Assembly (NCBI RefSeq): GCF_001639065.2
Contig: NZ_LQXO02000029.1
Coordinates: 1-64,000, forward strand
Length of the DNA: 64,000 bases
Reading direction: 5' to 3'
Source: Vibrio barjaei
GTDB lineage: Bacteria > Pseudomonadota > Gammaproteobacteria > Enterobacterales > Vibrionaceae
Below are positions 18,004 through 26,712 of this stretch, piece by piece. Both the position numbers and the translations under genes were made by a program. The notes beneath the pieces are model-generated. The model was given only the letters and a program-made list of their open reading frames with translations. It was not told the DNA's origin and searched no databases. Position 1 is the stretch's first letter, and every line of letters starts with the position of its first letter.

Positions 18004-18798
18004 ATGCAGCAAGTCGTCGATATTAGTTGGTGGCAAATACTCTTGTTCTCACTAACTCTGCTGATCCCTTTTGCTATCAATAGCTACTACAAAATCAACA
18101 TTGGACGCGATGCTATTGTTGGTTTGGTGAGAATGACGGTACAGCTGGCATTGGTCGGCCTCTACCTTGAATACTTGTTTTATTTAAATAGCTTAGTCAT
18201 CAACCTTATATGGTTAGCAGTGATGATAGTGGTAGGTTCAAACGCAATCGTTAGTAAAGCAAAGCTTCCTAAATATCCATTAATGGGCTTCGTCAGTATT
18301 GGCCTAGTAGTCGGTCTATTTCCTATTGTCGGGTTACTGTGCATTGCCATCATTCAACCAGAACCATTTTACAGTGCACAATACGTCATTCCCTTGGCGG
18401 GTATGCTGTTAGGAAACAGCCTAAGTGGCAATATCGTAGCGTTACAAAACTTCTTTGGCTCACTAGAAAGCCGATGGGGCGAGTATGAGGCCTCTGTCGC
18501 GCTAGGAGCACCGATTCGTGTAGCGACCCTGCCTTTTATTAAGGTCGCACTTCAGAAGTCCTTAGCCCCCATATTAGCCACTATGGCGACAACCGGGCTA
18601 GTTTCTCTCCCTGGCATGATGACTGGTCAAATTTTAGGCGGAGCCAGTCCACTGATAGCGATCAAATATCAGCTTGTCATTATGATTGCGATTTTTGTAA
18701 TGATGACGATCTCAATAACTATCAGCCTTAACTTGGTAGTACGCCGAAGTTTCAACGAAGCTGGCAAACCGAAAATTCGATTTATTGATCCTCAATAG
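18004..18798 (+). CDS. FetB/UPF0014-family ABC transporter permease
   Basis: A 264-aa inner-membrane protein with about seven hydrophobic segments and typical UPF0014 sequences (NIGRDAIVGLVRMTVQL near the start, PLAGMLLGNSLSG in the middle and GLVSLPGMMTGQILGG toward the end). In E. coli FetAB exports iron and protects against oxidative stress, FetA being the ATPase. Here no fetA-like ATPase gene is adjacent: upstream lies the divergent tor operon and downstream a non-coding hairpin and a small ORF. The ATPase must be elsewhere or shared. The start at 18004 follows GGGGTC, a fair ribosome site. Confidence 0.82.
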   Translation: MQQVVDISWWQILLFSLTLLIPFAINSYYKINIGRDAIVGLVRMTVQLALVGLYLEYLFYLNSLVINLIWLAVMIVVGSNAIVSKAKLPKYPLMGFVSIGLVVGLFPIVGLLCIAIIQPEPFYSAQYVIPLAGMLLGNSLSGNIVALQNFFGSLESRWGEYEASVALGAPIRVATLPFIKVALQKSLAPILATMATTGLVSLPGMMTGQILGGASPLIAIKYQLVIMIAIFVMMTISITISLNLVVRRSFNEAGKPKIRFIDPQ

Positions 18799-18837
18799 AT
18801 CTGCAACTTTCATTGTTACTCACCAAATTTAAACTAA

Positions 18838-18862
18838 GTTATCCACAGCTTGTGTGGATAAC
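18838..18862. repeat. inverted pair of perfect DnaA boxes
   Basis: GTTATCCACA (18838-18847) and TGTGGATAAC (18853-18862) are perfect 10-bp arms around GCTTG. Each arm contains the consensus DnaA box TTATCCACA, in opposite orientations. No T-run follows on either strand, so it is not a standard terminator for the permease gene. Confidence 0.75.
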
Positions 18863-19053
18863 CAAGCTATTGAGTTTAGTATAATTATTGGTTCTCACTA
18901 CTACATATGGTGTGCTGATCATACTGGATCAGATGTCTTCATCTTATTGTCATACCTTCTGGTTATTTTGTGTTCTAAACAGTCACTCCTAAATGGAAAC
19001 ACACATGGGCGGTGACTTAACGCAGTTCGTATTATCGAGAGAGGAAGGAACCC

Positions 19054-19200
19054 ATGCCGAATAACATGGAATTTGAAGACGATATAGATAACGAGGCTAA
19101 AAACTGGCTCATTCACGAACCTGAAGAGCTTAAGGACATAATGGCTGACATTCCCTTTTTTATGGAAGGCAGCAACACCAAAAGAATAGCTATATCTTAA
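19054..19200 (+). CDS. small acidic hypothetical protein (48 aa)
   Basis: An ORF of 48 codons plus stop with a very strong ribosome site (AGGAAGGA, 5 nt before the ATG). The product begins MPNNMEFEDDIDNEAKNW, is acidic in its first two thirds, has no membrane segment or cysteine, and ends with KRIAIS. I do not recognise it. A terminator begins about 20 bp after the stop. The strong ribosome site, the fitting terminator and the absence of any competing gene support coding. Confidence 0.6.
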   Translation: MPNNMEFEDDIDNEAKNWLIHEPEELKDIMADIPFFMEGSNTKRIAIS

Positions 19201-19218
19201 AGCCATTTAGACCGACAC

Positions 19219-19244
19219 AAAAAAAGCGCCAAAAGGCGCTTTTC
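19219..19244. terminator. bidirectional terminator between the 48-aa ORF and focA
   Basis: AAAGCGCC-AAAA-GGCGCTTTT forms a tight stem with a T-run on the plus side and, read on the minus strand, TTTTTTT after the stem. It can end both the small ORF and focA. Confidence 0.88.
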
Positions 19245-19261
19245 TACAATGAGTCCGTTAT

Positions 19262-20104
19262 TTAATCTCTTAAGTAGATCAACCAGTAAAGCATACCGAC
19301 GAAAACACCACCGCCGATAATGTTGCCCAGTGTTACCGGAATCAAATTGTTGACGACAAACGTAACAACATTCAAATCTGCAAAGTCGGAAGGATTCGCG
19401 CCAATCATTTGCCAAAACTCTGGCGACGCAAAGTTCTTAATACCGATCGCCATTGGTACCTGAAATAAGTTCGCAATACAGTGTTCAAAGCCCGCAGAGA
19501 CAAACATCGCCACTGGCAAAACCATCACAATAATTTTGTCAGTTAAGGTTCTGCCACTGAACGTCATCCAGACAGCTACGCATACCAGTACGTTACACAT
19601 AATACCAAGTGCAACAGCTTGCCAGAAACCATGATGCAGTTTGTGCTGAGCGATATGCATGGTGTTCAATCCCACTTGCCCTGCATCAAACATATACTGT
19701 TTTGCTGTAAGCATGATTCCAACAAGAAGCAACGCCCCTAGCATATTGCCAAAATAAACAACGAACCAGTTTTTGAACAGCGAGCGCCATGTAATCTTGC
19801 CACTAGCACGAGCCACTAACGTCAGAACCGAACTGGTAAAGAGTTCTCCACCAGTGATAATTACCAGTACTAAACCTAAACTGAACGCCAGTCCACCAAG
19901 AAAGCGAGTGATACCCCAAGGAAGGTCACCAGCACCCGTTGTAATGGTTGTATAAAATATAAATGCGATACCTATGTGCAGACCTGCAGTAATCGCCAAA
20001 AGAAAAGACTTCATTGGGTCTTTTGTTGCTTTACCTACACCGGCCTCGGCCGCACGTTCTGCCATTTGTGGTGGCAATAAGGCATCAAACTGATTCATTT
20101 CCAT
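19262..20104 (-). CDS. focA: formate channel/transporter FocA
   Basis: A pentameric inner-membrane channel of the formate-nitrite transporter family that exports or imports formate during fermentation. The 280-aa protein has six membrane segments, the conserved pore histidine H208 in FEHCIANLF and the FNT signature GGELFTSS in the first third. In many enterics focA is joined to pflB; here it stands alone, facing the plus-strand small ORF across a shared terminator. A CRP-like site lies at 20240-20255 upstream. An ATG two codons in (MNQFD) is an alternative start. Confidence 0.92.
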   Translation of the reverse strand: MEMNQFDALLPPQMAERAAEAGVGKATKDPMKSFLLAITAGLHIGIAFIFYTTITTGAGDLPWGITRFLGGLAFSLGLVLVIITGGELFTSSVLTLVARASGKITWRSLFKNWFVVYFGNMLGALLLVGIMLTAKQYMFDAGQVGLNTMHIAQHKLHHGFWQAVALGIMCNVLVCVAVWMTFSGRTLTDKIIVMVLPVAMFVSAGFEHCIANLFQVPMAIGIKNFASPEFWQMIGANPSDFADLNVVTFVVNNLIPVTLGNIIGGGVFVGMLYWLIYLRD

Positions 20105-20239
20105 TTTGCTCTATACATATTTGGTTACATGTCAACTGGGCGCGGATAATCGCCCCAATCAATAGATAAAGCAAGATCTATTTAGCACTTTAATTGCGTT
20201 TTTCTTGACAGGTGGAAAATGAATCCGCATTAAGGTTTA

Positions 20240-20255
20240 TGTGACAAGGATCACT
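20240..20255. promoter_or_regulatory. CRP-like site upstream of focA
   Basis: TGTGA-CAAGGA-TCACT matches the CRP consensus with one mismatch. It lies about 135 bp before the focA start, a plausible activator position if the promoter is near 20170-20200. Confidence 0.5.
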
Positions 20256-20332
20256 CGTCTATTTTCAAAAATAAGTGTTTATATTTCACTATTGAAAATG
20301 TTGAACTTGGATATCGGTAATGAAGATAACTG

Positions 20333-20361
20333 ATAAAAAAACGCCGCGTAATGCGGCGTTA
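20333..20361 (-). terminator. intrinsic terminator after the coiled-coil lipoprotein gene
   Basis: On the minus strand AACGCCGC and GCGGCGTT form an 8-bp stem with loop ATTAC, followed by a T-run. It begins about 33 bp after the stop codon at 20394. Confidence 0.9.
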
Positions 20362-20393
20362 GTTTTAAGGGCGTGAGACTTTAAGACAAGCCG

Positions 20394-21578
20394 TTAAGAT
20401 TTGTCCGATTTCTCTTGAAGTGCGGAAACCAATTTCTTCAAGGCTTCAATTTCTGTCTGATTCTTCTCTGCTCGATCTAGTGCTAACTGAGTATCGACCG
20501 AATCTCCTTCAGTATTTTGCTCTTGTAACAACGCTATTTGCTGCTTCAGTAGTTGATTTTCTTTCTGTAGCGCTTCAGAGCGATCCGCCTTTCGCAACTG
20601 TTCAACATCATGAGCAATACGTTCAGATTGCGCTGCAAGAGATTGATCTCGATAATCATTACCCTTTGCCACGGAGGATATCTTGTGCAAACGTGATTCA
20701 GCCTCTAGCACCATAGGCTCAAATTGAGATTTATCGACATTAATCAACTTATTTACCTCAACGACAACCGCTTCGAGACGTCGAAACTGAAAGTTGATCT
20801 GATCGACTTGATGCTCTATCTCGGTAAAACTTCGCGGTGACTTGGCAACATACTTCGCCAATTCAGCCGTCCCCTGCTCTACATAGCCAAAGCTCACCGG
20901 CGCTAGAGTATTGTATTTTAACCGACTTAGATCAGCCAATCGCTGCTCCAATGGCTTGACGTACATGGCATCAATTACGCGAACTTCAAGTGCCACGGCG
21001 TTATTAATGAATGTCTCTTGATAGCTCTCAGCGTGCTCGGTTTCAGATACGACTAAATACTCAAACAGGCGCTGATAATCGCGATTTAAGTTGTTCATCG
21101 CATGTCTGAAATACTTGCCAGCCTCTATTTTATTAAGGTAGGTCATTTGACTCATTGCTGGCGCGAGCAAGACATCCGCTTGCTTTTTGAGACCTTGAAT
21201 TGCCTTATAGTTATATTCCACAGAATTAATGCGATCTCGGAAACCGACCGCATACGTCTCACTAGAAAAGACGGAATGCTTCGCATCAACTTGCGTCGGG
21301 TCCTTACGCATTTCTATGAATAGATCATGCGCACTTTTCCAAGATGACATCATATCGCGGTAGTTTTCTGGCGCGTAAATTCGAAGCGCATCCGCGCCTT
21401 CCAATTTCTTCGACCACTCGGCATAGGTGTCTGAAATCTCACTAAATACCCTACTTCTTGTTTGACGAACCTCTTCCGGCGTCAAGTTGGCATGGGATTC
21501 ATTAGCCGTTGGGGTACTCGCGCACGATGCAACGCCCAAAACACACATTAATACAACAGCCAAATTGCGTGTAGACAT
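20394..21578 (-). CDS. predicted coiled-coil lipoprotein
   Basis: A 394-aa protein with a lipoprotein signal (VLGVASCAS, cleavage before Cys19), a helical central region and a long C-terminal coiled coil (about residues 285-390) rich in Gln, Glu, Leu and Lys. The end resembles the heptad tails of envelope-spanning lipoproteins. Residue 20 is Ala, so outer-membrane sorting is expected. I do not recognise a named family. It is a single gene with its own terminator; the upstream 200 bp is AT-rich without a clear operator. Confidence 0.75.
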   Translation of the reverse strand: MSTRNLAVVLMCVLGVASCASTPTANESHANLTPEEVRQTRSRVFSEISDTYAEWSKKLEGADALRIYAPENYRDMMSSWKSAHDLFIEMRKDPTQVDAKHSVFSSETYAVGFRDRINSVEYNYKAIQGLKKQADVLLAPAMSQMTYLNKIEAGKYFRHAMNNLNRDYQRLFEYLVVSETEHAESYQETFINNAVALEVRVIDAMYVKPLEQRLADLSRLKYNTLAPVSFGYVEQGTAELAKYVAKSPRSFTEIEHQVDQINFQFRRLEAVVVEVNKLINVDKSQFEPMVLEAESRLHKISSVAKGNDYRDQSLAAQSERIAHDVEQLRKADRSEALQKENQLLKQQIALLQEQNTEGDSVDTQLALDRAEKNQTEIEALKKLVSALQEKSDKS

Positions 21579-21847
21579 CTACTCTCCTAATAACTTGGTT
21601 TCATCATATGGACCAAGAAAAATCGTCCTATCGAATCGACAGGCCATAACCTACGAACTATATTCAAATTACTCACTAAAATACATCACATAGAGCCCTA
21701 AGTGATTATATTTCATCCACTTAATAACAAAAATTTACCGTTTTCCTTTAGAAGGCGGCGCAAGCTAACACTTTATTAACTGCGTGATTGTCAACTCATT
21801 CAATCCCCACTATGTTGAGTGGAGAATCTCAACCAAGAGGCAAATCT

Positions 21848-22081
21848 ATGAAATTCACTCCAGCGCATCTTTCTGAAATGAACCTGTTATTGCAATTTGA
21901 CTTAAGCAGCGCAGCAACAGGCATCAAGGTCCATCAAGATGCTAGCAAAGAGATGCAAGAAGCAGTCCAACGATTATTCGATAAAGGACTCTGTACCCTA
22001 CCTGACGGTGGCTACCTTACGGACGAGGGAATTGAAGTGGCGGAGCACGCAGACAAAGTTCTTCGTGTCTTAACGTCTTAG
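21848..22081 (+). CDS. TIGR02647 family protein
   Basis: A 77-aa soluble protein that fits the TIGR02647 pattern: FTPAHLSEMNLLLQFDLSS at the start, GIKVHQDA, and DGGYLTDEGIEVAEHAD near the end, suggesting a winged-helix-like fold. Function is unknown. The frame opens at 21788, but the ATG at 21848 has AAGAGG upstream and yields the family start, so it was chosen. A GC-rich hairpin (22103-22126) lacking a T-run follows. Confidence 0.82.
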   Translation: MKFTPAHLSEMNLLLQFDLSSAATGIKVHQDASKEMQEAVQRLFDKGLCTLPDGGYLTDEGIEVAEHADKVLRVLTS

Positions 22082-22102
22082 CACTAACGTGAAATGTCTC
22101 TA

Positions 22103-22126
22103 GCAGCGGCATATCATTGCCGCTGC
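22103..22126. other. GC-rich hairpin between two convergent genes
   Basis: GCAGCGGC and GCCGCTGC form a perfect 8-bp stem with an 8-nt loop between the TIGR02647 gene and the convergent PACE gene. No T-run follows on either strand, so it is not a textbook terminator, though it may protect or end both 3' ends. Confidence 0.5.
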
Positions 22127-22142
22127 AATTAACTCCTACCTC

Positions 22143-22559
22143 TTAGGCTAAAAAAAGACGACGATAGGGCTGCCATCTGTCATACACCCAATTAAATCCA
22201 GTCGTATAAAAGAAAAAGAACACCAGAAAACCAGCTTCAATAATCAAAGCAGTCAGCAATGAAACCTGTAAGAACCAAGCGATGGCCGGTATGGTCATCA
22301 CGATCAATCCTGCTTCAAATCCTATTGCATGACCGATACGCACAAGCAAGGAACGCTTACTCCTCTCACCTGGAATATATTTATCAAACAATACATTATA
22401 GAAATAGTTCCATACCACGGTGAACAAACTCATGCCAACACCTACAATCATTAGTTGCATTGATTTACTACCTGTAGCTATAGATGCAATAGGAATTATG
22501 ATAGCTAATGCTAACGCCTCAAATAGAATAGCATGAAATATTCTTTCTTTATTATTCAT
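22143..22559 (-). CDS. PACE-family efflux transporter
   Basis: A 138-aa membrane protein made of two tandem bacterial transmembrane pair units. Each starts with the family signature: ERIFHAILFE near residue 5 and RIGHAIGFE near residue 73. Four membrane segments result. PACE proteins such as AceI export biocides like chlorhexidine and, naturally, short polyamines. The frame extends to 22604, but the ATG at 22559 (MNNKERIF) has AGGG about 7 nt upstream and puts the motif at the usual position. A LysR-type gene is divergent, the normal arrangement for PACE genes. Confidence 0.88.
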   Translation of the reverse strand: MNNKERIFHAILFEALALAIIIPIASIATGSKSMQLMIVGVGMSLFTVVWNYFYNVLFDKYIPGERSKRSLLVRIGHAIGFEAGLIVMTIPAIAWFLQVSLLTALIIEAGFLVFFFFYTTGFNWVYDRWQPYRRLFLA

Positions 22560-22641
22560 TAAGTTACCCTGTAAATTTGAAACATCGTTTACCAATAAAG
22601 CCATTATCCGTTATGCTTTAACAAGACGAAAACGAGATAAC

Positions 22642-22656
22642 ATCAGGAAACCTGAT
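22642..22656. promoter_or_regulatory. palindrome over the ribosome site of the LysR-type gene
   Basis: ATCAGG-AAA-CCTGAT is a perfect inverted repeat ending at the base before the ATG (22657). It includes the AGGAAA ribosome site, so it could fold to block translation or act as an operator. Confidence 0.55.
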
Positions 22657-23541
22657 ATGTTTAGCATCGAACAGTTAGAAGCATTTATTACCACGGTTGA
22701 AACCGGTTCTTTTTCCGCTGCAGCACGCAAGCTTGGCAAGGTTCAATCTGCTGTTAGTCAAAACATCATGAATCTCGAGATCGATTGTGGTGTTGATGTC
22801 TTTGATCGAAGTGGTCGTTATCCAATTCTTACCGAAGCTGGTAATAAACTACTTCCCTATGCTCGCGCAGCAATTACCCAACATCAGCGTCTTGCGGATT
22901 TAGTCGACACATTGGGACATGATGAGATACAACCTATCGTTTTAGCGGTAGATGAAGGTATTCCACTGGAAAGAATCACTCCAATACTCAAAACACTTTC
23001 GGAAGAGTTTCCGTCTCTGCAATTGGAATGTTTACTTGCCTCCAGTATCGATATTATCGAAATGGTTCAATCAGGTAGAGCAACTTCAGGCTTAGTCTAT
23101 GGCGAACACGTTATCCCCTTCTCATTAGACTTTGAACATGTTGGGGATTTCGAGTTCGACATTTTTGTATCTTCAGAGCACCCGCTCGCTAAAACTGTTA
23201 CTCCCCATCTTGAAATGTTGAGTTTGCACCGACAGCTTGTCGTCAGCTCGAGAAGTTCTCAAAAGAGTAGCTTTCATCAAGTGCTTAGCCCCGATGTTTG
23301 GTACTCCGATAGCTACGCTATGATTATCGAATGGTGTCTCGCAGGATTTGGGTGGACCTATGCCCCTTCCTATATGGCAAAAGAAGCGCTTGCTCAAGGT
23401 AAGTTAGTGCAGGTTCCGATAGAATTTGAAAAGATATCCGCAATCACCAACATTGATTTAATCCAACACTCAAGTAAGAGTAAAGATGCCGGTCATAAGC
23501 GACTGCGAGAATTACTTCGACACCGTTTCGAGGATGTATAA
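22657..23541 (+). CDS. LysR-family transcriptional regulator
   Basis: A 294-aa LysR-type regulator: N-terminal winged helix-turn-helix (FSIEQLEAFITTVETGSFSA, AARKLGKVQSAVSQNIMNLE) and a periplasmic-binding-protein-like effector domain from about residue 90. It is divergent from the PACE efflux gene with a 97-bp shared promoter region and most likely regulates it; the inducer may be an amine or a cationic biocide by analogy with other PACE regulators. Only one base lies between its stop and the downstream epimerase start, so the two are cotranscribed. Confidence 0.9.
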   Translation: MFSIEQLEAFITTVETGSFSAAARKLGKVQSAVSQNIMNLEIDCGVDVFDRSGRYPILTEAGNKLLPYARAAITQHQRLADLVDTLGHDEIQPIVLAVDEGIPLERITPILKTLSEEFPSLQLECLLASSIDIIEMVQSGRATSGLVYGEHVIPFSLDFEHVGDFEFDIFVSSEHPLAKTVTPHLEMLSLHRQLVVSSRSSQKSSFHQVLSPDVWYSDSYAMIIEWCLAGFGWTYAPSYMAKEALAQGKLVQVPIEFEKISAITNIDLIQHSSKSKDAGHKRLRELLRHRFEDV

Positions 23542-23542
23542 C

Positions 23543-24385
23543 ATGACAGAAAAGCAAATACTCGTCGTAGGAGCTGGTTGGCTTGGCCTGCCACTAGCCC
23601 ATGCTCTGCAAAGCCGAGGCTACAAGGTTATAGCAACAAGAACCAGCGTTGAAGGCGTGGCTGAAATCACCCAAGCGGGTATGGATAGTCTCTGTTTGGA
23701 TTTGAATGCTATCCGTTCAGAAGAAGAGGAGCTGGCACTTACAGATCAACTCATCAAGAAGCAGATAAAGGTGATTGTTGGCTGTTTTCCTCCTGGTTTT
23801 AGGCAAGGAGGCGGTGCGCTATACGCTTCTCAATGGGCCCTACTTGTTCAAGTGGCAAAACGAATAGGTGTGGAAAAGATCATCATGATTAGCTCTAGCT
23901 CTGTTTATCCAGAGCGAGCTGAGATCATGACTGAAGATATGGCTAGGCTACCGATAGCGAAAGGCAGAGAAGACTTTAGCGCTAAGTCTATTATTATGCT
24001 CACTGCAGAAGAACACGTTAGAAACTCGACCCTAGATTATGTCATCGTGCGCTGCAGTGGTTTGTTTGGTCCGAATCGTCATCCATCTCGATTTGCTTCG
24101 AAACTCAAGACTGTGAGTGATCAAGCATCCGCCAATATGCTGCACCTTGACGACGCTGTTGGTTCGATTATTTTTTGTTTAGAACATGTGGATGCGAGCG
24201 TGGTTAACGCCACCACACCAGAGACCTGCGACAAAGTGACCTTTTATCGTGCAGCCTTGCGTTCGGTAGGTTTAGATACCTCGTTGAATTTAGTGAACTC
24301 AGAGCCTGACAAAACTATCTCTAGTGAAAAACTACAAGGACTGGGTTATCACTTCAAATACCATCATACGCTTGATGCGCTATAG
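23543..24385 (+). CDS. NAD(P)-binding SDR/epimerase-like protein
   Basis: A 280-aa Rossmann-fold protein of the extended SDR (epimerase/YeeZ-like) type. It has an N-terminal dinucleotide motif GAGWLGLPLA (about 11-20) and the strand SSSSVYP, but lacks a clear YxxxK at the usual site, so catalysis is uncertain. The frame opens at 23486 inside the regulator gene; the ATG at 23543 has GAGG upstream and precedes the Rossmann motif directly. It is cotranscribed with the LysR-type gene; a bidirectional terminator follows. Confidence 0.82.
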   Translation: MTEKQILVVGAGWLGLPLAHALQSRGYKVIATRTSVEGVAEITQAGMDSLCLDLNAIRSEEEELALTDQLIKKQIKVIVGCFPPGFRQGGGALYASQWALLVQVAKRIGVEKIIMISSSSVYPERAEIMTEDMARLPIAKGREDFSAKSIIMLTAEEHVRNSTLDYVIVRCSGLFGPNRHPSRFASKLKTVSDQASANMLHLDDAVGSIIFCLEHVDASVVNATTPETCDKVTFYRAALRSVGLDTSLNLVNSEPDKTISSEKLQGLGYHFKYHHTLDAL

Positions 24386-24404
24386 ATTACTGGATAGCCC
24401 ACTA

Positions 24405-24436
24405 CTAAAAAAGGAAGCATTACGCTTCCTTTTTTA
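24405..24436. terminator. bidirectional terminator between the epimerase gene and tdk
   Basis: AAGGAAGC and GCTTCCTT form an 8-bp stem with loop ATTAC, flanked by A-runs and T-runs, so it works for both converging genes. Confidence 0.9.
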
Positions 24437-24451
24437 CTTTCATGATGTGCC

Positions 24452-25030
24452 TTACTTACCCAGCGCTTCTTTATAATGCTGACGGCAAACTGAGACATAT
24501 TTATCATTACCACCAATCGCTACTTGGTCACCTTCTGCGATAGCTTTACCGTCTTCATCGGTTCGGATTACCATATTAGCTTTACGACCACAGTGGCAAA
24601 TTGTCTTTAGCTCGACCAATTTATCCGCCCACGCCAGTAGGTGTTTACTTCCTTCAAATAACTCACCCAAGAAGTCTGTTCTCAAACCGTAGCATAGGAC
24701 TGGAATGTTCAGCTTATCAACCACTTCTGTCAGTTGATAAACCTGTTCCTTTGACAAGAACTGACATTCGTCAATAAGGATACAGTGTCGTTTAGTCTCG
24801 GCATTCAGCGTTGCGATTTCATCAAACAAATTGGAATCTGGCTGGAAAAGCTGAGCTTCAGACTGAAGTCCAATACGTGAGCTAACCTTACCAATGCCAT
24901 AACGATCATCAAGTGCGGCAGTGAAGATAAGAGGGTTCATTCCTCGTTCTTGGTAATTGAAAGAAGACTGAAGAAGAGTTGTCGACTTACCCGCATTCAT
25001 TGCTGAGTAATAGAAGTACATCTGAGCCAA
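24452..25030 (-). CDS. tdk: thymidine kinase
   Basis: Phosphorylates thymidine to dTMP in the pyrimidine salvage pathway. The 192-aa type II (human TK1-like) enzyme has a P-loop [11 protein letters not shown] (about 10-20), a Walker B DECQF with the catalytic Glu, and a zinc-binding lasso with CHCGRKA and the later VCRQH cysteine. Length is normal. It lies downstream of the cysS terminator on the same strand and should have its own promoter within the 59-bp gap or weak read-through. Confidence 0.97.
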   Translation of the reverse strand: MAQMYFYYSAMNAGKSTTLLQSSFNYQERGMNPLIFTAALDDRYGIGKVSSRIGLQSEAQLFQPDSNLFDEIATLNAETKRHCILIDECQFLSKEQVYQLTEVVDKLNIPVLCYGLRTDFLGELFEGSKHLLAWADKLVELKTICHCGRKANMVIRTDEDGKAIAEGDQVAIGGNDKYVSVCRQHYKEALGK

Positions 25031-25053
25031 AGTGTTACACCAAATTCAAAACT

Positions 25054-25082
25054 TAAAAAGAAGCCCTTGCATGCAAGGGCTA
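25054..25082 (-). terminator. intrinsic terminator after cysS
   Basis: The perfect palindrome AGCCCTTGCATGCAAGGGCT (25062-25081) is followed on the minus strand by TCTTTTTAAG. It begins 8 bp after the cysS stop. Confidence 0.88.
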
Positions 25083-25089
25083 CGAGAAA

Positions 25090-26472
25090 TTATTTACGAC
25101 GCCACGTCGTGCCTTCAGGACCATCTTCTAGAACAATGCCCATTTCCGTCAGCTTGTCGCGTGCCATATCAGCATTCGCCCAATCTTTCGATGCACGAGA
25201 GTCGTTACGTAGCTTAATCAGAGCTTCAATTTCAGCCACCTCATCGTTATCGCCTGCATCACCTTTCAAGAAAGCTTCCGGATCCTGATGAAGAATACCG
25301 ATAACATCGGCCAGTTCACGCATTAGCGCACCAAGTTGGCTCGCCTGACCTAAATCCACCGTTTTCAGACGGTTGATTTCACGTGCCATGTCAAATAGCA
25401 CTGAGTACGCTTCAGGTGTGTTGAAGTCATCGTTCATGGCAGCGGTAAAGCGAGTCACGTACTCTTCTCCACCCGTTGGTTCTGCATCTAAATCCAAACC
25501 ACGAAGTGAAGTGTATAGACGCTCAAGTGCTGAACGTGCTTGGTTTAGATTATCTTCACTGTAGTTTAGCTGACTACGGTAGTGGCCAGACATTAAGAAA
25601 TAGCGCACCGTTTCTGGATCGTAATGACCTAACACATCGCGAATTGTAAAGAAGTTCCCAAGAGATTTAGACATTTTCTCTTTATCAACCATCACCATAC
25701 CGCTGTGCATCCATGTGTTCACGTATTGTGTATCGTGTGCGCAGCAAGATTGAGCAATTTCATTCTCATGGTGTGGGAATTGAAGGTCTGAGCCACCGCC
25801 ATGAATGTCGAAGTGATTGCCTAGAATCGATGAGTTCATTGCTGAGCATTCAATGTGCCAACCTGGGCGACCAGGTCCCCATGGCGATTCCCAAGTAGGC
25901 TCACCTGGCTTAGACATTTTCCAAAGAACGAAATCCAATGGACTACGCTTCGCACTCTCAACATCAACGCGAGCACCTGCTTGAAGCTGGTCAAGATCTT
26001 GCTTTGAAAGCTTACCGTATTCATCGAACTTCGATACTTCAAACATAACGTCACCGTTATCGGCAACGTAGGCAAAGCCGCGTTCGATCAGTTTTTCAAC
26101 TAGCTCAATGATTTCCGCAATGAATTCAGTGGCACGAGGCTCCACATCTGGACGCTTCATATTTAGCGCATCAAAGTCCGCGTGCATTTCACCGATAAGG
26201 CGTTCAGTCAACGACTCGCACGATTCACCATTTTCGTTAGCGCGCTTGATAATTTTATCATCGATATCAGTGATATTACGCACGAATTTCAAATCGTAAC
26301 CAACGTAACGAAGGTAACGTGAAACCACATCGAAAGATACAAAAGTACGACCATGGCCGATATGACAGAGATCGTAAATAGTGACCCCACAGACATACAT
26401 GCCGACTTTGCCTGCATGGATAGGTTTGAATTCCTCTTTTTGTCTCGTCAGTGTGTTGTATATTTTTAACAT
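25090..26472 (-). CDS. cysS: cysteinyl-tRNA synthetase
   Basis: Charges tRNA-Cys with cysteine. The 460-aa class I synthetase has the zinc ligand Cys28 in YVCGVTIYD, the HIGH signature (CHIGHGRTF, about 37-45), the KMSKS loop ([11 protein letters not shown]) and a C-terminal anticodon-binding helical domain. The length equals that of E. coli CysS. It is divergent from ppiB, the same arrangement as in E. coli. Confidence 0.98.
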   Translation of the reverse strand: MLKIYNTLTRQKEEFKPIHAGKVGMYVCGVTIYDLCHIGHGRTFVSFDVVSRYLRYVGYDLKFVRNITDIDDKIIKRANENGESCESLTERLIGEMHADFDALNMKRPDVEPRATEFIAEIIELVEKLIERGFAYVADNGDVMFEVSKFDEYGKLSKQDLDQLQAGARVDVESAKRSPLDFVLWKMSKPGEPTWESPWGPGRPGWHIECSAMNSSILGNHFDIHGGGSDLQFPHHENEIAQSCCAHDTQYVNTWMHSGMVMVDKEKMSKSLGNFFTIRDVLGHYDPETVRYFLMSGHYRSQLNYSEDNLNQARSALERLYTSLRGLDLDAEPTGGEEYVTRFTAAMNDDFNTPEAYSVLFDMAREINRLKTVDLGQASQLGALMRELADVIGILHQDPEAFLKGDAGDNDEVAEIEALIKLRNDSRASKDWANADMARDKLTEMGIVLEDGPEGTTWRRK

Positions 26473-26712
26473 GATCTCTATCTGGATTATTACGTTTAAA
26501 AAGTAACGGCGATTATAACCATAATCCTTGTCATAATGGAGTCATTAAGCGAATAAATCTTGCATTTTGCGTGCAGAATGAGCTATCTCCAATCGAGTTA
26601 GCATAAAAACGCCCGCAATAATGTCAGATAACCGGATTTCGACGTTTGCTTGTGACAACAGTTAGGCTAGAATCGTTGTCTCTAACATAAAAACACAGAA
26701 TAGGTATTCATC

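Noticed and set aside
22103..22126. Terminator for the TIGR02647 and PACE genes
   Set aside because: The stem is perfect but no T-run follows on either strand, so it is listed only as a hairpin.
23486..23542. Longer start of the epimerase-like gene overlapping the LysR gene
   Set aside because: The added residues precede the Rossmann motif without similarity to the family, and the ATG at 23543 has the better ribosome site.
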